Positions 1 through 6,393 of a stretch of 8,368 bases of DNA are shown here, piece by piece. The DNA comes from Chlamydiota bacterium (GTDB lineage Bacteria > Chlamydiota > Chlamydiia > Chlamydiales > Rhabdochlamydiaceae): positions 1-8,368 of the forward strand of contig JAAKFC010000055.1 in the NCBI GenBank assembly GCA_011065225.1, in the 5' to 3' direction. Positions within the stretch are counted from its first letter, which is position 1. Each line of letters opens with the position of its first letter. The notes beneath the pieces are model-generated. The model was not told the DNA's origin. It did not search any database and was given only the letters and a program-made list of their open reading frames with translations. The translations under genes were made by a program, and so were the position numbers.

Positions 1-389
1 CGTTTGTGCTTCACATAGATCCAAATCAAAAGGATATTTAAAATGGTAAAAGCAATCAAAGAAAGGAAAGGAAAAGTAATCGGATCATCTGAAACGGCTT
101 TCAAAGTGCAAGCAGGACAAGTGCTCGTTTGGGCAAAGAATTCAATCATAATCACGTGATAAAGAGATAAGGCAAAACCAATAAGTGCAAGGGGGAGCAC
201 ATAAAGGATAATCCGATAGGCATTACGAAAAGCAGCAATACCCAAAATAATTGCGAGCGGAAATAGGATCACTCGCTGATACCAACAGAGAGTACAAGGT
301 TCTTTGTGAGACATTTCACTAAAGAAGAGACTTCCGACAGTGCCAATACAGACGAGTAGCCAAGGGATAAAAAGAGCAAATTTCTTCAT
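1..389 (-). CDS. dsbB: DsbB-type disulfide bond formation protein (3' end outside window)
   Basis: This is an inner-membrane quinone-linked thiol oxidase that would reoxidise a periplasmic DsbA-like partner. 129 codons are visible and the frame is still open at the left edge. The protein shows four hydrophobic segments, at about residues 5-24, 39-54, 60-84 and 106-126. The family signature PCTLCWYQR spans residues 31-39, giving the first redox pair C32/C35. A second pair, C91/C94 in CPAC, lies in the loop between segments 3 and 4, as expected for DsbB/BdbC. Family members are about 130-180 residues, so little is probably missing. The ATG overlaps the stop codon of the upstream 164-codon gene (ATGA). 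Only an A-run and no Shine-Dalgarno precedes it, so translation probably depends on coupling. No DsbA partner is visible in the window. Confidence 0.9.
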   Translation of the reverse strand, partial: MKKFALFIPWLLVCIGTVGSLFFSEMSHKEPCTLCWYQRVILFPLAIILGIAAFRNAYRIILYVLPLALIGFALSLYHVIMIEFFAQTSTCPACTLKAVSDDPITFPFLSLIAFTILNILLIWIYVKHK

Positions 390-880
390 TTTTTCGGAGC
401 TTTAGGAGGTTGAGGTATTCTTTGTTGTGGAGGGGGGTGTTTTTTTGCTTCTTCTTCGAGCATTTGTCTTGTGGAAATCTGTTTTCCACTTACGGATGTT
501 CCAGTATTCATATTTGTGATTTTGACGGGATATTTGCGGTTATCACTTTTTCCAAGCATGATGGGGAAAGGGGTGATCCAATAAGAAGAATAAAGATGAT
601 CTTCAGGAGCGATTTCATAGGTCGACCCATCTGATAGCTCAAGTTTGGCTCCTTCATCAATATTGAGAGAGAGGTAAAGCTGCTCTTTTCCTTGCCTGGG
701 GCGCCCTTCTTTGGAATCAAAATTGTCATTAACCCATTCTTGCAATGCCATTTTTTGGCTATAATTGAGCTGATCGACGCCAGTACGTTCCATTTGCTCA
801 TTTGTCATGACATCATCGAGTATAATCTTTGCGTAAATAGGAACAACAATGATTAAGAAAAGCCAAATAATTCTCTTCAT
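386..880 (-). CDS. small exported or membrane-anchored protein of unknown function, upstream of dsbB
   Basis: The product has 164 residues and I do not recognise a named family. Residues 1-17 form a basic start plus hydrophobic core ending PIYA, which fits a signal peptide or N-terminal anchor. Residues 32-50 (TGVDQL...ALQEWV) resemble a short 'TG-x-x-L...L-x-x-W' helical motif seen in small exported bacterial proteins. Residues 79-133 look beta-rich, with LSDGSTYEI, SSYWITPFP and ITNMNTG. The tail from about 148 is proline- and lysine-rich. The start is supported by AGGAAG just upstream of the ATG. The gene lies 61 bp after the clpC stop on the same strand, and its stop overlaps the dsbB start as ATGA. 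There is no cysteine, so it is unlikely to be a redox enzyme; an accessory to envelope folding is only a guess from position. Confidence 0.8.
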   Translation of the reverse strand: MKRIIWLFLIIVVPIYAKIILDDVMTNEQMERTGVDQLNYSQKMALQEWVNDNFDSKEGRPRQGKEQLYLSLNIDEGAKLELSDGSTYEIAPEDHLYSSYWITPFPIMLGKSDNRKYPVKITNMNTGTSVSGKQISTRQMLEEEAKKHPPPQQRIPQPPKAPKK

Positions 881-941
881 AACTTCCTTCTAGAAGAGAA
901 AAGAATATTTTTCAATCATCTATCAGAGGGAACTCTAATTT

Positions 942-3464
942 TTAGCTCTTTTCTTCTTTTGCTGCAGCTAAATTGTTTTTGGCATCGCTTGGAGTGGCTT
1001 GGTCGATGAAAACAAATTTGTCATTTTCAATCGTGACGAGCCAATTTCCCCCTTTGTCAGGGTTCATTAAGATTTTCTCAGCAATAGGATCTTCGAGCTC
1101 ATACTCGATTACGCGGCGCAAAGGCCTGGCTCCCATAGTGGGATCAAAGCCTTTATTACAGAGATAATCTTTAGCCTTATTATCAAGGGTAATAAAAATA
1201 TTTTTACGGGTAAGTCGGCTTTGTACTTTGGCAATCTCTAAGTCGAGTACTTTGAGAAGCTGTGGTTTGTCTAGAGGTCTAAAAACAATCACCGCATCAA
1301 CGCGATTGAGGAATTCGGGTTTAAAACCTTTCTTGACGGCGACATCAATCTTCTCTTGCATTGTTTTGTAATCGAGCATCCCCTCTTTCGCACCAAAGCC
1401 CATTTCACTTGATTTGCGAATGAGATCGGAGCCGAGGTTAGAAGTCATGATGATGATCGCATTGCGGAAGTCGACTTTGCGACCAGAGGCATCCGTGAGT
1501 CGTCCTTCTTCCAATATTTGGAGGAGAAGATTCATCACATCAGGATGGGCTTTTTCCACTTCATCAAAAAGAATGACACAATAGGGGCGCTGGCGCACTT
1601 GTTCAGTGAGTTGTCCGCCTTCTTCATGTCCCACATATCCAGGAGGAGAACCTGTCATTCTGCTGACAGTAAATTTCTCCATGTATTCGGACATATCGAC
1701 TTGGATGAGGGCATCTTCGCCTCCAAACATTTGTCTTGCAAGTTGCTTGGCGACGAGAGTTTTTCCCACTCCTGTAGGGCCTAAGAATAAAAAAGCACCA
1801 ATAGGACGACTCGGATCTTTGATATCAGCCCGAGAACGACGAATTGCGCGGCAGACGGTATGAAGAGCGTCATCTTGTCCCACAATGTTTTGCTTTAGCT
1901 CTTCTTCCATTTTGAGCACTTTTTGGGTCTCATTTTCTGTCAGACGAGTCGTTGGAATACCCGTTTGTTTGCCCACGATAACAGCAATTTCTTCTTCATC
2001 CACAATGACTTTTTGCTGCTCTTTCGTATTTTCCCATTCTTCAATGATCGTTTGCAATTTTTGGCGGAGTTTTTTCTCATTGTCGCGTAGTTTTGCCGCT
2101 TTTTCATACTCTTGTTTGCCAATGGCTTCTTCTTTAGCAAGGCGTATTTCTTCGATTTCTTTCTCGTATTTGGTGATGTCTTCAGGCTGGAGTAACGAAC
2201 TGACACGTGCTTTGGCGCCCGCTTCATCGATTAGGTCAATAGCTTTATCAGGCAGATAGCGGCCGACAAGATAGCGATCTGACAAGTAGACAGCCCCTTT
2301 GATCGCATCGTCGGTATAGATACATTTATGATGTTCTTCATATTTGGGCTTGAGCCCATTCAAAATAGCAATCGTATCCTCTAGAGAAGGAGGAGAGATT
2401 AAAATCTTTTGGAAACGACGCTCTAAAGCAGCATCTTTTTCGATATGCTTGCGGTATTCATCAATCGTTGTTGCCCCAATGACTTGAATTTCGCCACGTG
2501 AAAGGGCCGGTTTGAGAATATTGGAGGCATCAATCGCCCCTTCCGCAGCCCCTGCCCCCACGATGGTATGCATTTCGTCGATAAAGAGGAGAATATTGCC
2601 ATTCTTTTTGATTTCATCCATGACCGCTTTGATTCGCTCTTCAAATTGCCCGCGGTATTTCGTTCCGGCAATCATCAGCGTGAGATCGAGTGCAATGAGC
2701 TTTTTCTTAGAGAGGTTCTCCGGTACTTCGCCTCGTATAATGGCTTGAGCTAAGCCCTCGACAATGGCGGTTTTCCCCACTCCCGCTTCCCCAATGAGAA
2801 CAGGGTTGTTCTTGCGGCGGCGACAGAGAATGAGAATCAGCCGTTCTACCTCTTCTATGCGGCCAATGACGGGGTCAAGCTTCCCTTCACGGCACAGCTC
2901 GGTCAGATCGTGTCCATAAGCACGTAGGGCAGGGAGTTTTTCTGTCACCGCGCCCTTCTCCCCGGGTTTTGCACCAAGAGGAGCCCCAGCACCAGAAGTC
3001 CCCATTGGAGGGAGTTGAAGATTGAAGGTTTCAAGCTCTTTGAGGACCTCTTTACGGATATCCTTCAAATTGACATTGAGATTTTCAAGAACTTGAGCAG
3101 CCACTCCATCTGTTTGCCGCAAGAGGGCAAGGAGAAGATGCTCGGTCCCCACGTAATTGTGATTGAGACTAGCAGCCTCTTCATTGGCAAATTCAAAGAC
3201 TTTTTTTACCTTTCCTGTGAGGGCGGGATCTCCATAGACTTGGATCTCAGGGCCAAAACCCACCAAACGTTCGACTTCTGCACGGACCGTCTCATAGTCG
3301 AGATTGAGATTGCGCAGGACATTGACCGCAATTCCCTGGCCGAGCTTTAAGAGTCCTAAGAGGACATGCTCTGTGCCTAAATAATTGTGGTTGAGGCGCT
3401 GTGCCTCTTTTTTGGCCAATTTAATGACCTGTTTTGCCCGATTGGTGAATTTATCAAACATCAT
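942..3464 (-). CDS. clpC: ATP-dependent Clp protease ATP-binding subunit ClpC
   Basis: This is a cytoplasmic AAA+ unfoldase that feeds substrates to the ClpP peptidase. The 840 residues are full length for the family. Two Clp_N repeats occupy roughly residues 5-145. The first AAA+ domain has Walker A GEAGVGKT (225-232), Walker B LLFIDE (292-297) and LERRF near 348. The ClpC-type middle domain with a UVR-like coiled coil lies around 432-482. The second AAA+ domain has GPTGVGKT (562-569) and VILFDE (630-635). A ClpP-docking-loop-like MGF sits at 688-690. The frame opens with two consecutive ATGs; GAGG lies 9 bases before the first, while homologues as I recall them begin at the second (MFDKF), so either is possible. 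It is divergent from the lipoate gene and upstream of the exported-protein/dsbB pair. No CIRCE-type operator was seen upstream. Confidence 0.99.
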   Translation of the reverse strand: MMFDKFTNRAKQVIKLAKKEAQRLNHNYLGTEHVLLGLLKLGQGIAVNVLRNLNLDYETVRAEVERLVGFGPEIQVYGDPALTGKVKKVFEFANEEAASLNHNYVGTEHLLLALLRQTDGVAAQVLENLNVNLKDIRKEVLKELETFNLQLPPMGTSGAGAPLGAKPGEKGAVTEKLPALRAYGHDLTELCREGKLDPVIGRIEEVERLILILCRRRKNNPVLIGEAGVGKTAIVEGLAQAIIRGEVPENLSKKKLIALDLTLMIAGTKYRGQFEERIKAVMDEIKKNGNILLFIDEMHTIVGAGAAEGAIDASNILKPALSRGEIQVIGATTIDEYRKHIEKDAALERRFQKILISPPSLEDTIAILNGLKPKYEEHHKCIYTDDAIKGAVYLSDRYLVGRYLPDKAIDLIDEAGAKARVSSLLQPEDITKYEKEIEEIRLAKEEAIGKQEYEKAAKLRDNEKKLRQKLQTIIEEWENTKEQQKVIVDEEEIAVIVGKQTGIPTTRLTENETQKVLKMEEELKQNIVGQDDALHTVCRAIRRSRADIKDPSRPIGAFLFLGPTGVGKTLVAKQLARQMFGGEDALIQVDMSEYMEKFTVSRMTGSPPGYVGHEEGGQLTEQVRQRPYCVILFDEVEKAHPDVMNLLLQILEEGRLTDASGRKVDFRNAIIIMTSNLGSDLIRKSSEMGFGAKEGMLDYKTMQEKIDVAVKKGFKPEFLNRVDAVIVFRPLDKPQLLKVLDLEIAKVQSRLTRKNIFITLDNKAKDYLCNKGFDPTMGARPLRRVIEYELEDPIAEKILMNPDKGGNWLVTIENDKFVFIDQATPSDAKNNLAAAKEEKS

Positions 3465-3528
3465 CTTAGAGAACCTCGTTCCAGAACTATTATTTCCTTA
3501 ATGACCATTTTTCGCAAATTGAAGTTAG

Positions 3529-3556
3529 ATTATCAAGTAAAGATTTGGATTTTCTA
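3529..3556 (-). promoter_or_regulatory. candidate clpC promoter
   Basis: On the minus strand a -10-like GATAAT (3534-3529) follows a -35-like TAGAAA (3556-3551) at 16 bp. The -10 has five of six consensus bases and the -35 four of six. Transcription would start near 3522 and give a leader of about 60 bases to the clpC start. It is the best match I found, but the region is AT-rich and chance matches are easy. Confidence 0.35.
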
Positions 3557-3574
3557 AAAATAAATTGCAAGTCG

Positions 3575-3603
3575 TTGACCGTGAAAAAATAATCCCTTAT
3601 GCT
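3575..3603 (+). promoter_or_regulatory. sigma70/sigma66-type promoter for the lipoate gene-proS operon
   Basis: TTGACC (3575-3580) and TATGCT (3598-3603) are separated by exactly 17 bases, close to the vegetative consensus. The start point would be near 3610, leaving a leader of about 170 bases before the ATG at 3781. It is the only good rightward promoter before the lipoate gene, and proS has no promoter of its own, so it probably serves both. Confidence 0.7.
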
Positions 3604-3670
3604 GGTTTCTTGCTGAATTGTTAACAAAAGAAAAAGGCGAGAGACCAAAATGCTCCATCTTTATACAAAA

Positions 3671-3722
3671 GTCTCCAAATATACAGATTGTGATTCAAAA
3701 ATCAGAAATTTCACAAGGAGAC
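3671..3722 (+). promoter_or_regulatory. foldable 5' leader element upstream of the lipoate gene
   Basis: Two nested inverted repeats can pair. GTCTCC (3671-3676) matches GGAGAC (3717-3722), and TTGTGA (3688-3693) matches TCACAA (3711-3716). The right arms are contiguous and the left arms are separated by an 11-base bulge. It resembles no riboswitch class I know, and there is no U-tract after it, so it is not an intrinsic terminator. Stability and function are unproven. Confidence 0.35.
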
Positions 3723-3780
3723 CCTCAAATCTTTTAACTGCGACGAGCTGCAGTGTTCATAGACACGGAGTGAGGAGCAG

Positions 3781-4548
3781 ATGACAAATTTGAGGATAAA
3801 TCGACGCCGTGAAAAACCGATTTTTGAATCACGATCTGTATACAGTCAATGGAACCTTCTTGACACAGGCACCCAGTCTGCTGAAAGCAATATGCGTCTG
3901 GATGCGGAATTACTTGAAAATCTAGATCAGCATACGCTTCCTATTCTCCATTTCTACGATTGGGAAGGAGATAGCGCTACTTATGGATATTTCATAAATC
4001 CCAGTGATTACTTGAATCTCGAAGAGGCGAAAAAAAAGGGCCTCAATCTTGCAAAACGCCCAACAGGTGGTGGAATTGTCTTCCACATTTGGGATCTTGC
4101 CTTTTCAGTCCTAATCCCTGCTGGACATCCATATTTTTCTGACAGTACCCTCGACAATTATGCCTTTGTCAACAATGCCGTCTTAAGCGCTGCTAGCTCT
4201 TTTTTGAATGAGCAGCCACAGCTGATCCCTTGTAATGCTGAGGCGTTAGACGCATCCTGCACTAGCTTTTGCATGGCCCAGCCCACTAAATATGACGTCG
4301 TATTGCAAGGAAAAAAAATCGCCGGAGCGGCACAAAGAAAAACGAAAAAGGGGTTTTTGCATCAGGGAACAATCGCTCTAAAAATGCCTTCAGAAGAGTA
4401 TCTCAAAGCGGTTTTGCGCTCCGAAACAAAAGTATTAGAAGCCATCAAAGCGCACACATTCCCCTTGCTCGGCCCTGATGATAATCTCCAAGAAGGGCGA
4501 ATGGCTCTAAAAGAGGCCCTTCAAAACCAATTGACTAGAGAACAGTGA
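3781..4548 (+). CDS. lplA: lipoate-protein ligase A / octanoyltransferase family protein
   Basis: This enzyme attaches lipoyl or octanoyl groups to lysines of 2-oxoacid dehydrogenase E2 subunits or GcvH in the cytoplasm. The 255 residues form a BPL/LplA/LipB-type catalytic domain. The lipoyl-adenylate loop RPTGGGIVFH spans 93-102. The conserved lysine motif GKKIAGAAQR (177-186) places the catalytic lysine at K179, and HQGTIAL (194-200) follows. A cysteine at C164 in SFCMAQPTKYDVV lies where LipM-type octanoyltransferases carry their nucleophile, so ligase and transferase remain alternatives. The length lacks the extra C-terminal domain of E. coli LplA. An in-frame stop at 3760 makes ATG 3781 the earliest ATG; GGAG lies 10 bases upstream. 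proS follows after one base. From memory, lplA_1 next to clpC is also found in Chlamydia. Confidence 0.93.
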   Translation: MTNLRINRRREKPIFESRSVYSQWNLLDTGTQSAESNMRLDAELLENLDQHTLPILHFYDWEGDSATYGYFINPSDYLNLEEAKKKGLNLAKRPTGGGIVFHIWDLAFSVLIPAGHPYFSDSTLDNYAFVNNAVLSAASSFLNEQPQLIPCNAEALDASCTSFCMAQPTKYDVVLQGKKIAGAAQRKTKKGFLHQGTIALKMPSEEYLKAVLRSETKVLEAIKAHTFPLLGPDDNLQEGRMALKEALQNQLTREQ

Positions 4549-4549
4549 T

Positions 4550-6073
4550 ATGTCAAAAAAAGCACAAAAAGCCATTAGTCCAACCCGAGAAGAAAACTAT
4601 CCCGAATGGTACCAGCAAGTGGTCCGAGCCGCTGATTTGGCAGAAAATGCCCCAGTGCGCGGCTGTATGGTCATCAAACCCTGGGGCTGGAAAATATGGG
4701 AAAACATCCAGCGTCTACTCGATGTGAAATTCAAAGAAGTGGGAAGTGAAAATGCCTATTTCCCCTTGCTTATCCCTTTGAGTTTTCTCGAGAAAGAAGC
4801 AAAACATGTCGAGGGATTTGCGAAAGAGTGCGCTGTCGTCACACATCACCGCCTCGAGGTCAATAAAGAAGGAAAACTCGTCCCCGCAGGTCCCTTAGAA
4901 GAGCCTTTGATTATTCGTCCTACTTCCGAGACCATCATCGGTGAGTCCTTTGCCAAGTGGATCACCTCGTATCGCGATCTCCCTCTCAAGATCAATCAAT
5001 GGGTCAATATCGTTCGCTGGGAAATGCGTCCTCGCATTTTTTTGCGCACCTCAGAATTTTTGTGGCAGGAGGGGCATACCGTCCATGCCACAAGCGAAGA
5101 AGCCCATGAACTGACGCTCCAGATGCTCGATATCTACAACCGTTTCGGACACGATGTTTTGGCTCTTCCCTTCATCACAGGAGAGAAAACTGAAACTGAG
5201 CGATTCCCTGGTGCTGTGAAAACCTACACCATTGAGGCGATGATGCAAGATCGCAAAGCTCTCCAGGGAGGCACTTCACATTTCCTTGGACAAAACTTTT
5301 CAAAAGGCTCCAATATCCGCTTCCGCTCGGCCTCAGGCGAAGAAGAATATGGCTGGACGACTTCATGGGGTGTGACCACTCGTCTTATTGGCGCCATGGT
5401 CATGACCCATAGCGATGATGATGGCCTCATTTTGCCCCCACGCATTGCTTCAGCCCATATCGTGATTCTTCCTGTTCTCCACAAAGAAGAAGTGCGCGTG
5501 GAAGTTCTCAACTATTGCCACAAGCTTGCTGAAGAGCTTAAGAACCAATCTTATCATGGACAAAATCTTGAAGTAATTGTGGATGAAAGGGACTTGCGCG
5601 GCGGGGAAAAAACATGGAGTTGGATCAAAAAGGGGATTCCCATTCGGCTCGAAGTAGGCCCCCGCGATATTGCTGAGGAAAAAGTCTGTCTCATGCGTCG
5701 CGATGAAGGACCTAAAGAAAAACACTTTATCAAGCGGGCCGATTTCGTGAAGAATGCTTCAGCCATTCTGGATGAAATCCAAAAAGGGATCTATGATAGA
5801 GCTGTCCAATATCGGGATGCCAATATCGTCAAAATCGATGACAAAGACGAGTTTACTGCCTTCTTCACTCCCAAAAATCGAGAAAAACCCGAAATTCATG
5901 GGGGATTTGCTTTTACACATTGGTGTGGGGATCCTATGATCGAAGAGCAGATTCAAAAAGATCTTAGCGTGACCATTCGCTGCATTCCCAATGAAATGGA
6001 AAAAGAACCTGGAACTTGCCCTTTTACGGGCAAGTCTAGCCCGCAAAGGGTAATATTTGCGAAATCCTACTAG
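4550..6073 (+). CDS. proS: prolyl-tRNA synthetase, archaeal/eukaryotic-like (ProS type 3)
   Basis: This class II synthetase charges tRNA-Pro with proline in the cytoplasm. The 507 residues are typical of the short archaeal/eukaryotic-like type. Visible elements are the RPTSE proline loop (123-127), motif 2 with R156-x-E158 and TSEFLWQEGH (167-176), and motif 3 around H287-SDDDGLILPPR. The anticodon-binding domain starts near residue 300 and contains RDLRGGEK (347-354) and GPRDI (370-374). The C-terminal zinc-ribbon-like domain has C459, C478 and C490, but Thr493 stands where archaeal enzymes have the fourth cysteine. The chain ends in the characteristic Tyr. The inserted editing domain of the long bacterial type is absent. 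It starts one base after the lipoate gene stop with only a weak ribosome site, so coupling is likely. Its stop overlaps the stop of the convergent micro-gene. Confidence 0.98.
   Translation: MSKKAQKAISPTREENYPEWYQQVVRAADLAENAPVRGCMVIKPWGWKIWENIQRLLDVKFKEVGSENAYFPLLIPLSFLEKEAKHVEGFAKECAVVTHHRLEVNKEGKLVPAGPLEEPLIIRPTSETIIGESFAKWITSYRDLPLKINQWVNIVRWEMRPRIFLRTSEFLWQEGHTVHATSEEAHELTLQMLDIYNRFGHDVLALPFITGEKTETERFPGAVKTYTIEAMMQDRKALQGGTSHFLGQNFSKGSNIRFRSASGEEEYGWTTSWGVTTRLIGAMVMTHSDDDGLILPPRIASAHIVILPVLHKEEVRVEVLNYCHKLAEELKNQSYHGQNLEVIVDERDLRGGEKTWSWIKKGIPIRLEVGPRDIAEEKVCLMRRDEGPKEKHFIKRADFVKNASAILDEIQKGIYDRAVQYRDANIVKIDDKDEFTAFFTPKNREKPEIHGGFAFTHWCGDPMIEEQIQKDLSVTIRCIPNEMEKEPGTCPFTGKSSPQRVIFAKSY
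6014..6035 (-). terminator. possible leftward terminator hairpin inside the proS 3' end
   Basis: ACTTGCCC (6014-6021) and GGGCAAGT (6028-6035) form a perfect 8-bp, GC-rich stem with a 6-base loop. Read on the minus strand, it lies about 35 bases after the micro-gene stop and is followed, after six bases, by TTCTTTTT (6007-6000). This fits an imperfect intrinsic terminator for the micro-gene pair. On the plus strand no U-tract follows. The bases also encode conserved proS residues, so the repeat may be coincidental. Confidence 0.4.
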
Positions 6074-6216
6074 AGTTCTAAATTACGCAGATTGTCTTGG
6101 AATTTGATGAGCTCTTGTGAGAATTGTTCCCAGTGCTTTTTGTCGTAGCTCTTAGAGAAGGTATCCCAATTTTTTTTGAGTTTTTCGAATTCTTTTTCGT
6201 ATTTGCCAAGTTCCAT
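6070..6216 (-). CDS. 48-residue helical protein, second of a tandem paralogous pair
   Basis: This very short gene is of unknown function. The product begins MELGKYEKEFEKLKKNWD and ends LRNLEL. It is highly charged, has no signal peptide or membrane segment, and reads as a helical hairpin with a break near residues 22-26. It aligns without gaps to the 50-residue product just upstream, sharing Y6, F10, K12, L13, W17, Q34, L36, L43, N45 and E47 plus many conservative changes. It starts one base after that gene's stop (TAGTATG), with GGAG seven bases before its ATG and inside the neighbour's last codons, so the pair is probably translated together. Its TAG stop overlaps the proS stop on the other strand at the palindrome CTAG. 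Conservation between the two copies is the main argument that it is real. Confidence 0.75.
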   Translation of the reverse strand: MELGKYEKEFEKLKKNWDTFSKSYDKKHWEQFSQELIKFQDNLRNLEL

Positions 6217-6217
6217 A

Positions 6218-6370
6218 CTAAAACTCCATGTTTTTTAAATCGTATTCCATCTCTTCAAGATCTTGCATTATCAAATCAAGAGCTTGCCTATTGGGCTTCA
6301 TTTTGAGTTTTTCCCAATCTCTACAGAGCTTGTCGAAATCTTCTAGGTACTTCTTATTCATGCGCGCCAT
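6218..6370 (-). CDS. 50-residue helical protein, first of a tandem paralogous pair
   Basis: This short gene is of unknown function. The product begins MARMNKKYLEDFDKLCRDWE and ends LKNMEF. It is charged and apparently cytoplasmic, with two helical halves separated by KPN at 25-27 and a single cysteine at C16. Support for coding is strong for its size: a perfect AGGAGG (6384-6379) lies eight bases before the ATG, a TATAAT box lies just upstream, and the product is paralogous to the next gene. The alternative in-frame Met4 is less well placed. The spaced aromatic and leucine positions suggest a small coiled-coil or helical-hairpin protein, perhaps pairing with its neighbour; this is inference. 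I cannot assign a family. Confidence 0.77.
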   Translation of the reverse strand: MARMNKKYLEDFDKLCRDWEKLKMKPNRQALDLIMQDLEEMEYDLKNMEF

Positions 6371-6393
6371 AGCATGCACCTCCTCTTATCTTC

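Larger units (their letters stand above)
3465..3780. other. divergent intergenic region between clpC and the lipoate ligase gene
   Basis: This 316-bp AT-rich gap between two head-to-head genes holds a strong rightward sigma70-like promoter, a weaker leftward candidate for clpC, a 10-bp palindrome (TTGTTAACAA, 3618-3627) just after the rightward promoter, and a foldable leader. A 44-codon open frame from 3650 ends on the next gene's start codon, but its composition is not convincing. No tRNA-like cloverleaf, CIRCE element or mobile-element end was recognised. Confidence 0.8.

Noticed and set aside
881..941. Hairpin after the clpC stop as a terminator
   Set aside because: AGAG-TTCC-CTCT can pair, but the stem is short and no T-run follows, so clpC may read through into the next gene.
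1885..2259. 124-codon plus-strand open frame opposite clpC
   Set aside because: It is the antisense shadow of the ClpC middle-domain coiled coil; its Ser/Phe-rich product mirrors Glu/Lys codons on the true strand. ClpC coding is unbroken here.
3015..3350. 111-codon plus-strand open frame
   Set aside because: Lies wholly opposite the ClpC N-terminal repeats, with no promoter or ribosome site of its own; composition is that of an antisense frame.
3465..3780. CIRCE (HrcA) operator or T-box upstream of clpC / proS operon
   Set aside because: No TTAGCACTC-type arms and no T-box sequence or terminator hairpin were found on either strand.
6124..6306. 60-codon plus-strand open frame after proS
   Set aside because: It is antisense to the two micro-genes, which have better ribosome sites, a promoter and mutual paralogy; the Phe-rich product is the expected shadow of Lys/Glu codons.
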